Counted from the first letter of the stretch, positions 11,845-33,375 are shown. The stretch is 64,000 nucleotides of DNA from Tethya wilhelma (GCA_964030475.1 CAXIPT010000004.1:3394535-3458534); one strand, 5' to 3'. Notes: a model not told the origin generated them from the letters alone. Program-made: numbers and translations.

Positions 11845-11961
11845 ACAACAAACAACTATTATCTTTTAAGATTCATATCAATAATTAACTTTTAGAACTA
11901 AAAGGAGTGCTATTTCTTTTTTCACAATAACTACTACTTTGAAATCTAAAGATTCTGGCTT

Positions 11962-12444
11962 ATGCTGAAAATGAATGCACCAGAAGAGAAGTCCAAGGGT
12001 GCCCAAGTTGTTGATGAAGTGATTGCCAAGATTAAAGCGATCTTTGGTGATGATCACGGCTTCATGAAAAGAGTAGCCATTGTAGAATCCAACAATGGAA
12101 AACACCCCAACACCTACCGAGCTGGCTACCATGGTGGAATATGGCAGGTTGATAAAATTGGCTTTGAAGACACTCAAAACACAGTATCACATCCAAGATT
12201 GAAAGCCAAGTTTGAAAAAATTAAAAATGAAACCAAAATCGATTGGACAACAGTCGAATGGGAAGATCTTAGGAAACCACTCTACTCTGGATTGGCTGCC
12301 CGGCTGTATCTATTAAACAAGCCCGAACCTATCCCAGAAGAGTCCGATATAGAGGGTCAAGCAAAATACTGGAAGAAATACTACAACTCAAGTGCTGGTG
12401 CTGGAACTGCTGAGCATTTTGTCAAAGCAGTTGGTGGTGAATGA
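11962..12444 (+). CDS. lysozyme-like (lysozyme superfamily) protein
   Basis: This frame of about 160 residues belongs to the lysozyme-like fold family of marine invertebrates, expected to cut the glycan of bacterial peptidoglycan. Residues about 30-45 carry FMKRVAIVESNNG, whose Glu is the likely catalytic acid. Then come YRAGYHGGIWQVD (about 54-66), DTQN, LRKPLYSGLAARL and YWKKYYN...AGAGT near the C terminus, a known conserved series in this group. Two starts are possible, ATG 11962 or 11971. Neither gives a signal peptide, so the protein is either intracellular or has an unseen upstream exon. The ORF is uninterrupted. A decayed relative lies at 10285-10459. Confidence 0.82.
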   Translation: MLKMNAPEEKSKGAQVVDEVIAKIKAIFGDDHGFMKRVAIVESNNGKHPNTYRAGYHGGIWQVDKIGFEDTQNTVSHPRLKAKFEKIKNETKIDWTTVEWEDLRKPLYSGLAARLYLLNKPEPIPEESDIEGQAKYWKKYYNSSAGAGTAEHFVKAVGGE

Positions 12445-12769
12445 AACAGTAGTTATCAGCAAATAGTACAAGTTGTTGCTACAGTAGAAGTAGTTATCAG
12501 CTATAAGTAGTTGCTATGTACATTATTAGTGCTTAACACAAAAATATATTATACATATATACTAATTTAGTACCCTATTGTCTGATTTTTTTCCCTATAA
12601 ATTGTAAAGTATACAATAATGTTATATCAAACTGACAATAAGTGCACTGACTTAGAAGTGTATAAGCATGTGCTTTCAGGCCTGTTATTGTTTGAACTAC
12701 GTCCCATGACAAATGAAATGGTGCTATATAATACTTGTAAAAACTTATCCATGCCACATACTAGCCTAC

Positions 12770-23126
<10,357 letters not shown>

Positions 23127-23127
23127 N

Positions 23128-23129
<2 letters not shown>

Positions 23130-23163
<34 letters not shown>
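23130..23163. repeat. (CA)n next to exchanger exon and assembly join
   Basis: A CA run starts three bases after the 'n' at 23127 and ends at the splice donor of the exchanger exon at 23164. Confidence 0.9.
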
Positions 23164-23165
<2 letters not shown>

Positions 23166-25249
23166 GGTTGATAAAGCTCTTTATCGTGAAGCGGCTGACT
23201 TGTTCATCTTTGCCTTCACCATTCACAATGTCCACCCTGCCAAGAATGAGACTACCAAGCCAAGGCAGTGTGAGCAGCATGATTGTACTCCCTGCCAGAG
23301 TGCTATATAGAGGAAGATCGGGGAAAGAATGGAGCATAGATGTTTGTTTTTACATGCACACTGCCATGTGCACAAAGTTCAGTCCATTACCCCATTCCAA
23401 CTGAAATCTGCTGATCTGCGTCTTTCTTACTACCAGTGACCCCCGAGAATAGAATCATAGCAGAGTCAGGAATGGCCCCCAATAGGGGGAGCACAACACC
23501 CCCTATGATGGCAGCTGGTAGTCCCAGATCAAGAAGAAGCTCAGCGCCATCTGATCGTGCATGTGGAATATATGTATATTAATAAATCAACAGATGAATA
23601 AATTTGAGTATTAGCATGACAATTGTAACACCAAAGATTAATTTATTAAGTTACAATAATTTTAAGTTAGTAGTGATACAATAAAACCTAAGTTGCTACC
23701 AAATGTCATGGGATTTGAAAACTGTTCCTGGTTTTCATAGTAGTCAATTTAGAAATCACCAGAAAAAATCTTGAGATGGATCTAGCCGGGATTCGAACCG
23801 CAGGTCTTTTGAATTCTAGCCAAATGCTCTTACTACTGAGCTACTAGAACTCACAGGTATTGGAGCAGAGAATAGTAGCATATCTATTTATACTAGCCAA
23901 CTTCATGTGAAGTTAGCTTGCTCACAAATTTGTGTGGTGGTTATTTTGAATCTAAGAAGGTTTACAAAAATCACGCAATAGTTGTTTTTAGCTAGCTAAA
24001 GGAAGAAAGTTTATATACAGGTGCACTACACTGTTGTCATAATACTTCAATGGAATGGGAACTGATCAGTATAGTTATCACTGATATCTATGCAAAGTAC
24101 ACTCTAGATCAAAAACTATAACTGCAAAAATAAAGAATACAATAAAATATTCGTGTGCAAACATTATTGCATTTCGTGGTCAGTAATTATTGCTTTATGC
24201 ACAATTAACTGCTTGGCAGTTCAACTTCTGCTAGTTATACAATAGATTGTTTACTTAATGTATGGAAAGTGACCGCATGTTTGTGTTCTAAAACTTAACT
24301 ATTCCTGTAAACAAAACCTATCCAATTTAGTATGAATGAACCACCAAAGTATGCATAATATCATTGAGTACAGTAGAACCTCTGATAGGGAATTATAAAT
24401 TTTGGGAACTAAGAATCGTCCTTTGTTGAGAGATTGATAATACAGTGTCCCTATCTTGAAGGGTCCACTATTGTAGCAATACAAACAAAACCTCCGAGAA
24501 GAGGACAACATTAACCTCTCTACAAAAGACAAACAGGCTGAATTTATATTGTCTCCGAAAGTGTCCTTTGTTTGGAGCTTTTACTGTATTTAATAATTTC
24601 ATTACATCGATCACTGTAGCACTCACTCACCTGATATCATCTTTGCTGCAATGGCCAACACAATCCCATAGGCTACAATGAGTATCAGATTACCTGTGAT
24701 CTTCAGTGAAAGAGCCAAACAACAAAACAAAATTTAACAAAGGACTGCATAGATAGACAGACAGAGAGCGGAACTGAAGAATGAAGCATTCAGTCTTACC
24801 GTAAAGGAACAAGAGTTCAAACCAAACAGGCAGCCAGTCTGGAGTGTAGATTGAGCCATGCATAATGTAATAATAAGAGAGAGAAAGAGAATATTTAATG
24901 CTACATACTTTAAACAGGCCAAGTCAGTCTTAAAATTTAATATGTAGATGGAGGCCTTAGTTTACTACAGAGTCGAAGGTCAAAAGCATCTATGGCCTGC
25001 ACATATATATCTATCTACTTTATACCCAAAATTCAGTATTGATTCATGCATAATTTCATACACTGTGACAATGGCTACTAGTGGCTTTGTATCAGTATGG
25101 CATACAGCATTTGATATGTTCTCAGTGGCATAGTCCCAGTCTAGATCCACCATTTCTTCGCCATATCCACGAGCATCCACTCCCAGTAGACACACTGATG
25201 GCCACAGCAACGTAGAACAAATGAGTAGTATAGCTGTGAGACGAGTCAT
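23164..25249 (-). CDS. cation exchanger (Na+/Ca2+ exchanger superfamily), N-terminal half
   Basis: Minus-strand exons: 25249 to about 25080 (start codon and signal peptide), 24838-24800, 24693-24631, 23550-23391, 23302-23164. The last four join in phase to give a chain with GNLILIVAYGIVLAIAAKM, LPAAIIGGVVLPLLGAIPDS, FSGVTGS and GTLAGSTIMLLTLPWLGS. These match the first membrane-repeat half of plant NCL-type and related cation/Ca2+ exchangers, in which two such halves move Ca2+ against Na+ or H+. The donor of the first exon is uncertain. After the last exon the sequence meets a CA run and an 'n', and the C-terminal half is absent on this side. A fitting C-terminal half lies upstream at 26412-25663, so the order is scrambled. 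Confidence 0.75.
23778..23850 (-). pseudogene. tRNA-like sequence (degenerate tRNA or tRNA-derived repeat)
   Basis: Read on the minus strand, 73 bases fold into a cloverleaf. The acceptor stem GTTCTAG/CTAGATC has one mismatch, and the D-arm contains TAGCTCAGTAGTAAGAGC (A box). The anticodon stem TTTGG/TCAAA has loop CTAGAAT (anticodon AGA), and GGTTCGAATCC is the B box. The T-stem has two mismatches, and an AGA (Ser) anticodon does not fit the short variable loop. It is therefore probably a pseudo-tRNA or the head of a SINE. It sits in an exchanger intron. Confidence 0.55.
24371..24586. mobile_element. Tigger/pogo-like MITE with TA target site
   Basis: The start CAGTAGAACCTC and the end GAGCTTTTACTG form imperfect inverted termini flanked by TA on both sides. 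The length is 216 bp with no coding sequence. CAGT(A/C)GAACCTC ends are typical of Tigger/pogo elements. It lies in an exchanger intron. Confidence 0.65.
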
Positions 25250-25662
25250 TTTCGAACACGATTGCAGGACAGCTCAATCTTTGGGCCATGGGCTCAGCAT
25301 AAACATGTGTACGCCCACAACACTATTTTTAATTTTCATAATTTGGAAAGGGTCGCCAGAACAATAAGCTAACTTTTAGAATTCACAGAAGTAGCATGAT
25401 AATAGCATAGTACAGCAATAAAACAGAATGGAGAAACAGTCATAAAGTCATAGAAAGCTTCTTCTCTGTAAAACATGTATATATCTAGTGAACTAAAAAA
25501 CCAACTTGCAAAATACAACAGACTAAGCCCTGTTCAAACACATGTATAGCTAGATTGTATTGTATCTTAGTAAACTTTACACTCATGTACTCTAGGCAGT
25601 ATCACTCTTGAAACAAAAATAAAGCAAAAAAAAAACAACAACAACAAAAAAGGTTCTTGTAG

Positions 25663-26412
25663 TTACTTCCACTTGGCCACTTGCTCCAGGAGGGCAATAA
25701 TTAGAATGGAGAGGAAGTATAGACCACCGATAAAGAAGCCAAGAATGAGCTGCAAACAGACACATACAAAAGATGCCATAGTAACCACAATGGAATAGAA
25801 TACATCTGTCACAAAAAAATTCCTTTGGTGTACATAGCTATATACATACCGGGTAGGTATGTTTGTAGGCAAAGCCAAAAACAATGGCAGTGATACCAAC
25901 TGCATACTCAATGAGGAGAATAACTGTCACCTCTGTTATGTATGTATGTATATGTATGTATGTGAGGAAGAAAAATAAACTTGATGATATAATTTTTATG
26001 CGAAAACATCAAAACTGACACGTCCATATACTATATACTACTAGCCCACCTGCTGAGAACTGCCAGTTGAGGTTCCTGAAATACACCAGAGCAGCAAAGA
26101 CTGCCAGACAAAGGGTGTTGTTCATGGTGGCAGCACCATAGAGCTGGGCAAGGAGACATTTTTTCATTCACATTAGAAAGAGAATACTCTTTAGATCAGA
26201 CACATCATCAAAAACAATATGGACCACAGTTTAGCAAGTGAATTTGTACAAGCGTGTGTTTTTAAAAGAGTTTTCTTAAAAATTTTTTTTGTTTACCTGA
26301 GAGTAGGTCATGGAGGTGTTGACCTTCTTCTTCTTGGAGGCAAAGATGAGAGAGGAGACTAACTCACTCGCGTTGGAACACACCGGAGTGATCACAAAGG
26401 ATACATAGAACA
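25663..26412 (-). CDS. cation exchanger, C-terminal half
   Basis: Four minus-strand exons, 26412-26297, 26143-26050, 25930-25850 and 25749-25663, end in a TAA stop. They encode FYVSFVITPVCSNASELVSS, a KKKK turn, YGAATMNNTLCLAVFAAL, WQFSAG and two further hydrophobic segments. The SNASELV and MNNTLCL motifs are the alpha-2-type repeat of NCL-like Na+/Ca2+ exchangers. The N-terminal half expected upstream is replaced by duplicated DDB1 exons (26763-28231) and one damaged exchanger exon (about 28850-28958). The other N-terminal half follows at 25249-23164. It is either the 3' end of a rearranged gene copy or the product of a misordered assembly. Confidence 0.75.
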
Positions 26413-26473
26413 CTGCATGCAGACATTAGTACGAAGAAAGATTTGGATTAGCAATATTGTCCAAAAAGTAGTA

Positions 26474-28491
26474 TAAGGAGGGCTGGGTAGACAAGATTAT
26501 GTAATGCTGTTCAAGCACACACTCAATAATTACAATCTCCCATAATAATGGGACAATAAACCACCAACAGGAAGTAGTGACCCTGGCTACCAACCCATGG
26601 GTAAGCAGTTGAGTTCCACCAGTGCCATAAATATTTGCTTCCAATTTTTCTCTTTCAAGCTCTGCCAACTACTAGGAGTAGGGGTTTGATCTCCAAACAA
26701 AATGACACATGATAAAATAAGAGCATAATTAAGGAGGATATCATGTTTCACACTCAACATACCTTGACCAGCTGGGAGTCTCCTCTCATGGAGCCAACAA
26801 ACACCACCCCATTGTCCAAGTAGGCCAGACAGGATGGAGACACAGTCTACAAGGATGTGTGGATGCACAAGAAAGTACATTTGACACTAGCAATTCTGTA
26901 CAAATATGCTACCAAAGCATGAACTCTCCTACATGCACATTTCCCCCATTAAAAAGTAAAGAGGAAATGGGTATTTTCTGTGTGTGGATGTGGTCACAGC
27001 ATGTTTGAATAAACAAACTAAGCCTTGTTACATTACTAACTGAACCCACTATGTTGCCTACAGTTTAGTCACTGCATGTACTTCCATAAAACATTATGAA
27101 CTTGTACTCTGTCCTTCCCTCTAAAGCAACTCAATACTATGTGTACACACGAAGGTTTGCAGGAGAACCAGGCTAGTAACTATTAAGGTCTACCTCTCCA
27201 ACAATCTGTAGCTTCATGTTTGTGATGGTGAGTGTTTCAGAGTCGATCTTTTGTTCACTTTCCACAAAGAGCATTAGCAGTCGGCCATTTTGATCTCCCA
27301 GGAGACATCGAGAGTGATCGATCTGACCAACACAAGTGATGATAGATTCCTGAGAATTGTGTGTGTGTGTGTGTGTGTGTGGCATGTGTGTGTGTCAAGT
27401 GACGATAGATTTCTGACGTACAGATGTGTGCGTATGCATGTGTGTGTGTGGCATATGTGTGTGCGTGTGTGTATGTTAGTTAGTGTGCGTGTGGGTGGGT
27501 GGGTGTGCGTATGTGTGTGGGTGGGTGTGCGTATGTGTGTGTGCGTGTGTGTATGTGTGTGCGTGTGTGCATGTGTGCGTGTGTGCGTGTGTGCGTGTGT
27601 GCATGTGTGTGTGTGTGGCATGTGTGTGTGTGTCAAGTAACGATAGATTTCTGACAGATGTGTGCATATGCGTGAGTGTGTGTGGCATATGTGTGTATGT
27701 CAAGTAATGATAGATTCTTGAGAGATGCATGTGTGTGTGTGCGTGTGTGTGTGTATGTATGTGTGTGCGCAATTTAACCTCATTGTACCTTCCTACAGAA
27801 ATACTATACCTTTTTCAAGTGCAAGTGTGCGATACTCTAAATCTTTTCTCATCAAAAACAAAGACAAAATGGATATACACACAATTTCTAACAAATTGAA
27901 AAACTAGATTCATTGATACAGTACATGAAAGTTTTACATAAGAAATAAGAACTGCGAACATCTAAATTGGACTCTAGAAAAAAAAATATATAAATACCAC
28001 AATAAATGGAGCCCATACCTTTATTGCAGGAGGGTCAATGGAGAACCTGGTGTTCTGGTTGTAGTATCCAATGGTCTCATACCCGACCACCAGCACCCCC
28101 CCACTGGGGAGGGGGAGGGGTTGGAGCAGCGAGGCCTGGGGTTCTACCGCTTGGGTCTTCCACGGCCCCTTGGTGAACTCTTTGTCACGGATCGAAATGG
28201 AGGTGGTCTTTAGAACACGACCACTAGACTCCTATAGGTATGTGTATGTGAGGGTGTGGATATACATGGTGCATGACGATCTTGAACATCAGGGCAGTTA
28301 AATTTACACATGTGTGAAAAGCATTTATTGGCGTAATATAAATCACCAATTTCTTCAGCATATTCACGAAAATATAAATTCACAAATACATACAAGCAAA
28401 CAGAAAACATATAATATGCATGTATGATTGTTATCATTCTAATTAAGGAAATATTTCCTCTTCTAATTAAAGGAAATATTTCCTTAATTTT
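26474..28491. repeat. segmental duplication, copy 2 (partner 21110-23126)
   Basis: This direct copy of 21110-23126 begins abruptly at 26474, about 60 bases upstream of an exchanger exon. At its other end it continues past the point where copy 1 meets the 'n', so copy 2 holds the true continuation of that sequence. Confidence 0.95.
26763..28231 (-). pseudogene. DDB1: duplicated DDB1 exons (three)
   Basis: Exons 28231-28019, 27349-27194 and 26846-26763 repeat the first three exons of the DDB1 model with intact frames and splice sites. The later exons are missing: the copy stops at 26474 and exchanger exons follow. No upstream DDB1 exon is present here either. On its own it cannot make DDB1. 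It may be a real partial duplication or a second haplotype placed in tandem by the assembler. Confidence 0.85.
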
Positions 28492-28849
28492 ACTCCTACT
28501 CAGAAGACAACCTCCTGTGTAGTATAATGATTACTGAAACTTCTCTTCAAAAAGGAAATGTCTCCTTGAGTTTCCAAACACAAAAGGATCTAGTTTAGAT
28601 ATCTGAGTACAGTATGTTTATAAACAAGCAAATCTTACTATCAATAGTTTATCTGTACAGCCAATCTATATCATTGCAATATTTAGCAAAAATAATGATA
28701 TAATTCACTTAATTGCCACAACTCTAACCACATTATAAGGTCTACTTCATCCCATCGACACTTAGAACTCTAGAGCTCATGATTACAATAATAATGATTT
28801 TCCATACCAAGATACATGCAAATATCTGTTCTGTATCTGTTCATTGGCA

Positions 28850-28958
28850 TCTTCCTTGCTACCAGTGACCCCCGAGAATAGAATCGTAGCAGAGTCAAGA
28901 ATGGCCCCCAATAGGGGAAGTACAACACCCACTATGATGGCAGCTGGTAGTCCCGGCC
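28850..28958 (-). pseudogene. damaged exchanger exon copy
   Basis: The encoded LPAAIIVGVVLPLLGAIL, FSGVTGS and KEDA resemble the exchanger exon at 23550-23391, with substitutions and a truncated upstream end. No neighbouring exchanger exon is recognisable on either side. Its position upstream of the duplicated DDB1 exons mirrors the order exchanger-then-DDB1 seen at 23550-22650. Confidence 0.7.
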
Positions 28959-28965
28959 AGATCAA

Positions 28966-29321
28966 AGACTATAGTGTGTTTATAGTAATTAATTACAAAA
29001 GCATGCAGGGCATCCTGGTTTCAATTTCTTCCAGTAATCACTGACAAGTCTTCAGTGAGTTTGTACAAGAAGTAGTATAGAGTATTGTACACCTAGCTTA
29101 ATCACGTCATCTTCTTGTTTACAAAACAATTTCTCTCCAGGAAGAAAGAACAATTAAACGCACTTTGAATTCCTGCTATCTTTACAGGATATGAGGAGAA
29201 CATTGTTGGAAAGAGTAGCGGAAATCATCTCCCAATAATCATTTCCTCATATCCTATGAGTTAGCATCTGAGGATAATATTGCACAAGTCAACTCAATTC
29301 AAATGATATAGGGCAGAGTAC
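28966..29321. other. boundary between rearranged region and methyltransferase array
   Basis: An inverted pair around 29180-29260 (GATATGAGGAGAA... / ...TTTCCTCATATCC) could form a hairpin. Nothing else is recognised. Confidence 0.4.
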
Positions 29322-29329
29322 TATAAAAG
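29322..29329 (+). promoter_or_regulatory. possible TATA box of first array gene
   Basis: TATAAAAG lies about 400 bases upstream of the start codon at 29721. A likely 5'-UTR intron fits this distance: donor AAG|GTAAAC at 29451 and acceptor CTGACAG ending at 29702. The leader would then be about 115 bases. Confidence 0.4.
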
Positions 29330-29720
29330 CAAACACTCTATCCACAGAATCAAATCAAACAGCACTGCAACGGCCAACCCAATCAAGACTAGAGCAAGAG
29401 AATAACATAAATCAAGCTTCAAGGACATCAAGAAAACTTTCCAACTTAAGGTAAACCAAACACATTGCCTTTTTTGCTATTTTTTTGTTCAATTTCCAAA
29501 CTGCTGCTAATACTAATGTGTGATTGAGGTTTTCTTATTTAACACAAAAAGTGCCATATCCTTATCCCACTGTTGCTAAAAGTAAATGAGCATATTATGT
29601 GCCTTTTCAATTTACACAAAAAGTTGAACATGACTCTTACTCATATAATATGCTTGTGATAATAATGCAGTGCTCATTTGCATCTATGTACATCTCTGAC
29701 AGGTGCCTTAATAGTTCAAA

Positions 29721-30485
29721 ATGCCTACAAGAATCGGTGAAGAGCAATCTCAAAGAAGTGCTGAGCAGTACAGCAAACTCTCCACTCTCCTTCAAGCTCC
29801 AAACAGCATCACCTTTATGGACAGACTCTACATACAGGAGGGCATGAAGGTGCTTGATCTTGGCTGTGGAACTGGGAACCTAACCGCTGAGCTGGCAGAG
29901 AGAGTAGGGGTCACAGGTCATGCAGTGGGAGTCGATCCTAACGAAGAAAGAATCCAAGTAGCCAAAGTTAAAAACGCCAGCAGTAATATTACATTTGAAG
30001 TCGGAAGTGGAGAAGATTTTCCTCAAATTGAGTACGATTTGGTGTTTTGTACATACTTATTACACTGGATCAAAAACAAGGAAGCCGTTTTTGAACAGGT
30101 GGCAAGACATTTGAGTCCAGGAGGTCAGTTTGCATTCTTGGTAGGTCTGGACATGCCTCCCATAGCTCAGGAGATGTCCAGTCTCATGTCGGACGAGAGA
30201 AGAGATGAAATACTCTACAGGAAACATTTCTTTGTGTCTGAAACCACCTATGAAGAGATGGCAGCTGCAAATGGACTTAGAGTGACTCTAAAAGAACTAC
30301 ATTCAGACGTTCGGACATTTCCAAATGTTGAAAGCATCATTCAATTTTGGTTTGCCACTACCTATGGTGTTTTTGACCCAACCGATGCTGACCAAGATGC
30401 ACTAGAGGTGTTCAAGAGAAAATATAGAAAAGTTCAACCTCAGTTTGTTGCTAAAATTGCATATTTTGTTCTAACTAAGCAATAG
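29721..30485 (+). CDS. class I SAM-dependent methyltransferase (array member 1)
   Basis: This 254-residue intact frame transfers a methyl group from SAM to an unknown acceptor. Rossmann-fold motifs: VLDLGCGTGN at 44-53 (SAM glycine loop), GVDPNEER at 70-77 (ribose-binding acid), YDLVFCTYLLHW at 105-116, LSPGGQFAF at 131-139. The distal part has the family ending FGVFDP-like and FVLTKQ. The HW in the third motif resembles the trans-aconitate and juvenile-hormone-acid methyltransferase subgroups, but this does not fix the substrate. It is probably cytosolic, as no targeting peptide is seen. Close copies are at 44583-45100 and 41718-41820. Confidence 0.9.
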   Translation: MPTRIGEEQSQRSAEQYSKLSTLLQAPNSITFMDRLYIQEGMKVLDLGCGTGNLTAELAERVGVTGHAVGVDPNEERIQVAKVKNASSNITFEVGSGEDFPQIEYDLVFCTYLLHWIKNKEAVFEQVARHLSPGGQFAFLVGLDMPPIAQEMSSLMSDERRDEILYRKHFFVSETTYEEMAAANGLRVTLKELHSDVRTFPNVESIIQFWFATTYGVFDPTDADQDALEVFKRKYRKVQPQFVAKIAYFVLTKQ

Positions 30486-31009
30486 GTCAGACCTCATTAT
30501 CATAATAACTAACTATATGTATTATAATACATCCATCATTTTATTTCTGTGTTATATCAGTTAATGCTCACACAATAATTTTACAATACACATTTCAGTC
30601 TTTGTTGCATGATAAGTTATAAACCATCCTATAGTAAGCATGATGGGAAAACAGGAGCAGTATATCCACCCGAGTTTGCAATTGCAGGCCAATATCAGAA
30701 AGGAGTACATTAATCAAGATATATACCATGGGTGGAACTAGTTTTTCACAGGTGGAGTATTTGATCCTGAAAACTGAGCCAACCTACCTATACACTGCAT
30801 GCTCAAAACTTAATTGGTGATGAACAAGCTCTAAGCAATTCTATCACATATAATTGTGGTGTATTGGCAACAGTCATAGACATCATAATGCAATGAATTT
30901 AGTTATGAAACACTCCCCTAAAAGTATACATCTACCACAATGTCATGTGATAGGATTCACCTCCACTCTCCTTAAATTCAAGTTGGTTGGAAGAAGAAAG
31001 AAGTCAAGT
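30486..31009. other. spacer between array members 1 and 2
   Basis: No recognised element. The open frame of the next gene extends back to an ATG at 30854, but that extension has no counterpart in paralogues. Confidence 0.4.
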
Positions 31010-31786
31010 ATGGCTGTACCATCAACCCAAGATGAAGCTGAATTGTTTCATAAATATTATGTACAAACTCGTACTACACATGAAAGTGCCAAGAAACTAC
31101 TGCTACAGCTTTCTCTCTGGGACAAAAGCAATGGACTCAAAGTTCTTGACCTTGGCTGTGGAACTGGAAACTTAACATCAGTTCTCGCAGAAATGATAGG
31201 ATCAAAGGGCCAAGTGATTGGTGTGGACCCAGACAAGGAAAGAATTGAAGTAGCAAGACAAAACTACAAGTTCCCTAACCTCACTTTTGCTGAGGGAGAC
31301 TCAGCTACATTCCCTGAAGACCAGTATGACCTCATTTTCTGCCATTATGTCACTGATTCAATCAAGGACAAAGAAAGTCTATATAAGAGAGTATATCAAA
31401 ACCTCAAGTCTGGTGGACAATTTGCAATTGTTGCAATAATTCAACCAGCACAGGTCAGTTGCGAAATGAATGAATTGATGGAAGCAAAAGACAAGCAAAG
31501 GTTTGCTGAAAGGTTCTTTCATTGTCCTGTACAAACATATGACAAGCTTGCCACAGAATATGGCTATATAGTTAGTTTGAAAGAAGAGGATATTGATGCT
31601 TTGATTTTTCCAGATATTGAAACCACTACTCACTTATGGAAGGGAATCACACATGGAATATTTGACCCGGAAAAGGTAGACCAAAAAGCTTTAAAAGAAT
31701 TTAAACAAAAGTACAAAGGACCAAACACAGAGTGGAATATACCTGTGGTACACTATATTCTTACCAAGAACCAAGAACAAGTTTAA
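31010..31786 (+). CDS. class I SAM-dependent methyltransferase (array member 2)
   Basis: An intact frame of 258 residues from the ATG at 31010. This start is preferred because residues 1-40 then align with paralogues (EAELFHKYY... as in QAELYHQDF...). The longer start at 30854 would add 52 residues unlike any other member. Motif I VLDLGCGTGN is at 45-54, GVDPDKERIEVA at 71-82, YDLIFCHYVTD replaces the usual HW with DS, and the C-terminal signature is HGIFDPEKVD...FKQKYKGP...YILTKN. The DS substitution is shared with the member at 35863. Confidence 0.88.
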   Translation: MAVPSTQDEAELFHKYYVQTRTTHESAKKLLLQLSLWDKSNGLKVLDLGCGTGNLTSVLAEMIGSKGQVIGVDPDKERIEVARQNYKFPNLTFAEGDSATFPEDQYDLIFCHYVTDSIKDKESLYKRVYQNLKSGGQFAIVAIIQPAQVSCEMNELMEAKDKQRFAERFFHCPVQTYDKLATEYGYIVSLKEEDIDALIFPDIETTTHLWKGITHGIFDPEKVDQKALKEFKQKYKGPNTEWNIPVVHYILTKNQEQV

Positions 31787-32627
31787 AGAGCAACTATATA
31801 CAATGTCATTCAAGATAGTCATAATCATAATTATATGTTTTATATATCATCAGTGTAATGATTGTTGAGCATGAATACATGTTACACATCAGGCAATAAT
31901 ATGAATTACCAATTATAAGAAGAGGACCTTTGAACATATCTTTACAATGATCACCGTTTCAATTGACACATATATACTAACATGCCTTAAATAGCATGAC
32001 ATTATGCATGCACATAACTTAGAGTCTGTATGGAGCTTGTATTGAGGAGAGCTAGCTAGTCAACAGCTTGCTATATTATAGCTATACTATACTCAATACT
32101 TTTCCGAGATTGGCATACTATTCACTATACTTCTTAGTGTCCAAGAACCCGAGCCCCTAGTACCCCATGCACCCTTGTAATTCATGCAATTCATCAAGAA
32201 TGCAAATTCTATATTCATGCATACTTTAAGCTATGCCACAGAAGTTCAGCTCTGTAGAATTATTATTACATTAGAAGTATGCATGTGAGATTTGTCATTG
32301 AGCAAGGACTGAAGAATTTAAATCATGTACACACATATACTCCCACAATTGACAATCACAATGGAAGAGCATATAGCTCATTGACTTGAGTAAATGAACT
32401 CATTAGTAGTTTCATACATGACTTCATATTTCCATAATGCTATCATATTACATATAGTTATATATTATTAGGTGCAATTAGGTCAAACTCAATAGAACCT
32501 GGTATATTATTGCTATATACATCAGGCGGATTAAAGAAAGATTTGGGCGCTCCAACACTGAGAGAACAAATTGAATTTTCATCTATACGCATTAGGCAGC
32601 AAAATATATTATTTAAAGTGTTCCAAA
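31787..32627. other. spacer, nothing recognised
   Basis: AT-rich spacer with no convincing element. Part of it (around 32280-32620) resembles the flank of the inverted copy near 43510-43800, indicating that flanks were duplicated with the gene. Confidence 0.45.
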
Positions 32628-33375
32628 ATGGACAGCAACTCACAGCATCAGCATCAAAGTGAGGCAAAGGGATTCCAAATATTTAAAGACATTGAACAGT
32701 CTGCTTTGCAGAAAGATTTGGGCATCTTAAACAGAGTCCAGTCACTTGAAGGGAAGGTGGATGTGGCACTGGCAACTATACCTACATGATAGCAGAGAGA
32801 GTTGGACCAACTGGCAGAGTGACTGGAGTTGATCCTGACACAGAGAGAATCAAGATAGCCAGAGAGAAATGGAGAAGAGACAACCTCACCTTTGTAGAGG
32901 GAGATGACCAAACATTCCCAGAAGACCAGTATGACCTTGTATTCAGTAGCTTTGCCATACCATACATCAAAAATCAAAAAGCTGCTTTTGAGAAAGTTTA
33001 CAAAAATCTATGTCCTGGAGGACAATTTGCATTACTGTTTGGTAATGGAGTTGCAGCTATAGGAGAAGAAATGTCAGCACTAATGGGTACAGAAGGTCAC
33101 AAAGCAATCAATAGTCTTTGGAATATAATTCGTACAGAGAAATACAAAGAGATTGCAACTATAGTTGGATTTGAAGTGAGTTTGATGGAGAAAATGTTAC
33201 ATTTACCAACGTAGATGCCATATTTTTAGGCTGGCATGGGATAACTCATGGAATATTTGACATTTCAAAAGCAGATCCTCTTGAGATAGAAGCTTTCAGG
33301 AAGAAATACTCTGGGAAAGCCTTAGAGCTAGACACACCAGTGCTCAGAATGATTCTTACAAAGAGTGCAGTTTAA
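32628..33375 (+). pseudogene. methyltransferase pseudogene, motif I deleted
   Basis: It starts MDSNSQHQHQSEAKGF and is closely related to the minus-strand copy at 42743-43505. A small deletion removes the VLDL part of motif I and shifts the frame near 32757. The second frame (from about 32786) continues through GVDPDTERIKIA, YDLVFSSFAIPYI and CPGGQFALLFG. A second deletion near 33190 shifts the frame again. The C-terminal GWHGITHGIFD and KKYSGKALEL pieces follow to a stop near 33375. The SAM glycine loop is broken, so it is inactive. Confidence 0.85.

Noticed and set aside
12445..12769. Next DDB1 exon downstream of 12770 on the minus strand
   Set aside because: Looked for the expected continuation (IIPRSILMTTF-like) here and down to position 1, and did not find it.
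30854..31009. N-terminal extension of the 31010 methyltransferase
   Set aside because: No paralogue shares it, and the ATG at 31010 aligns with the family start.
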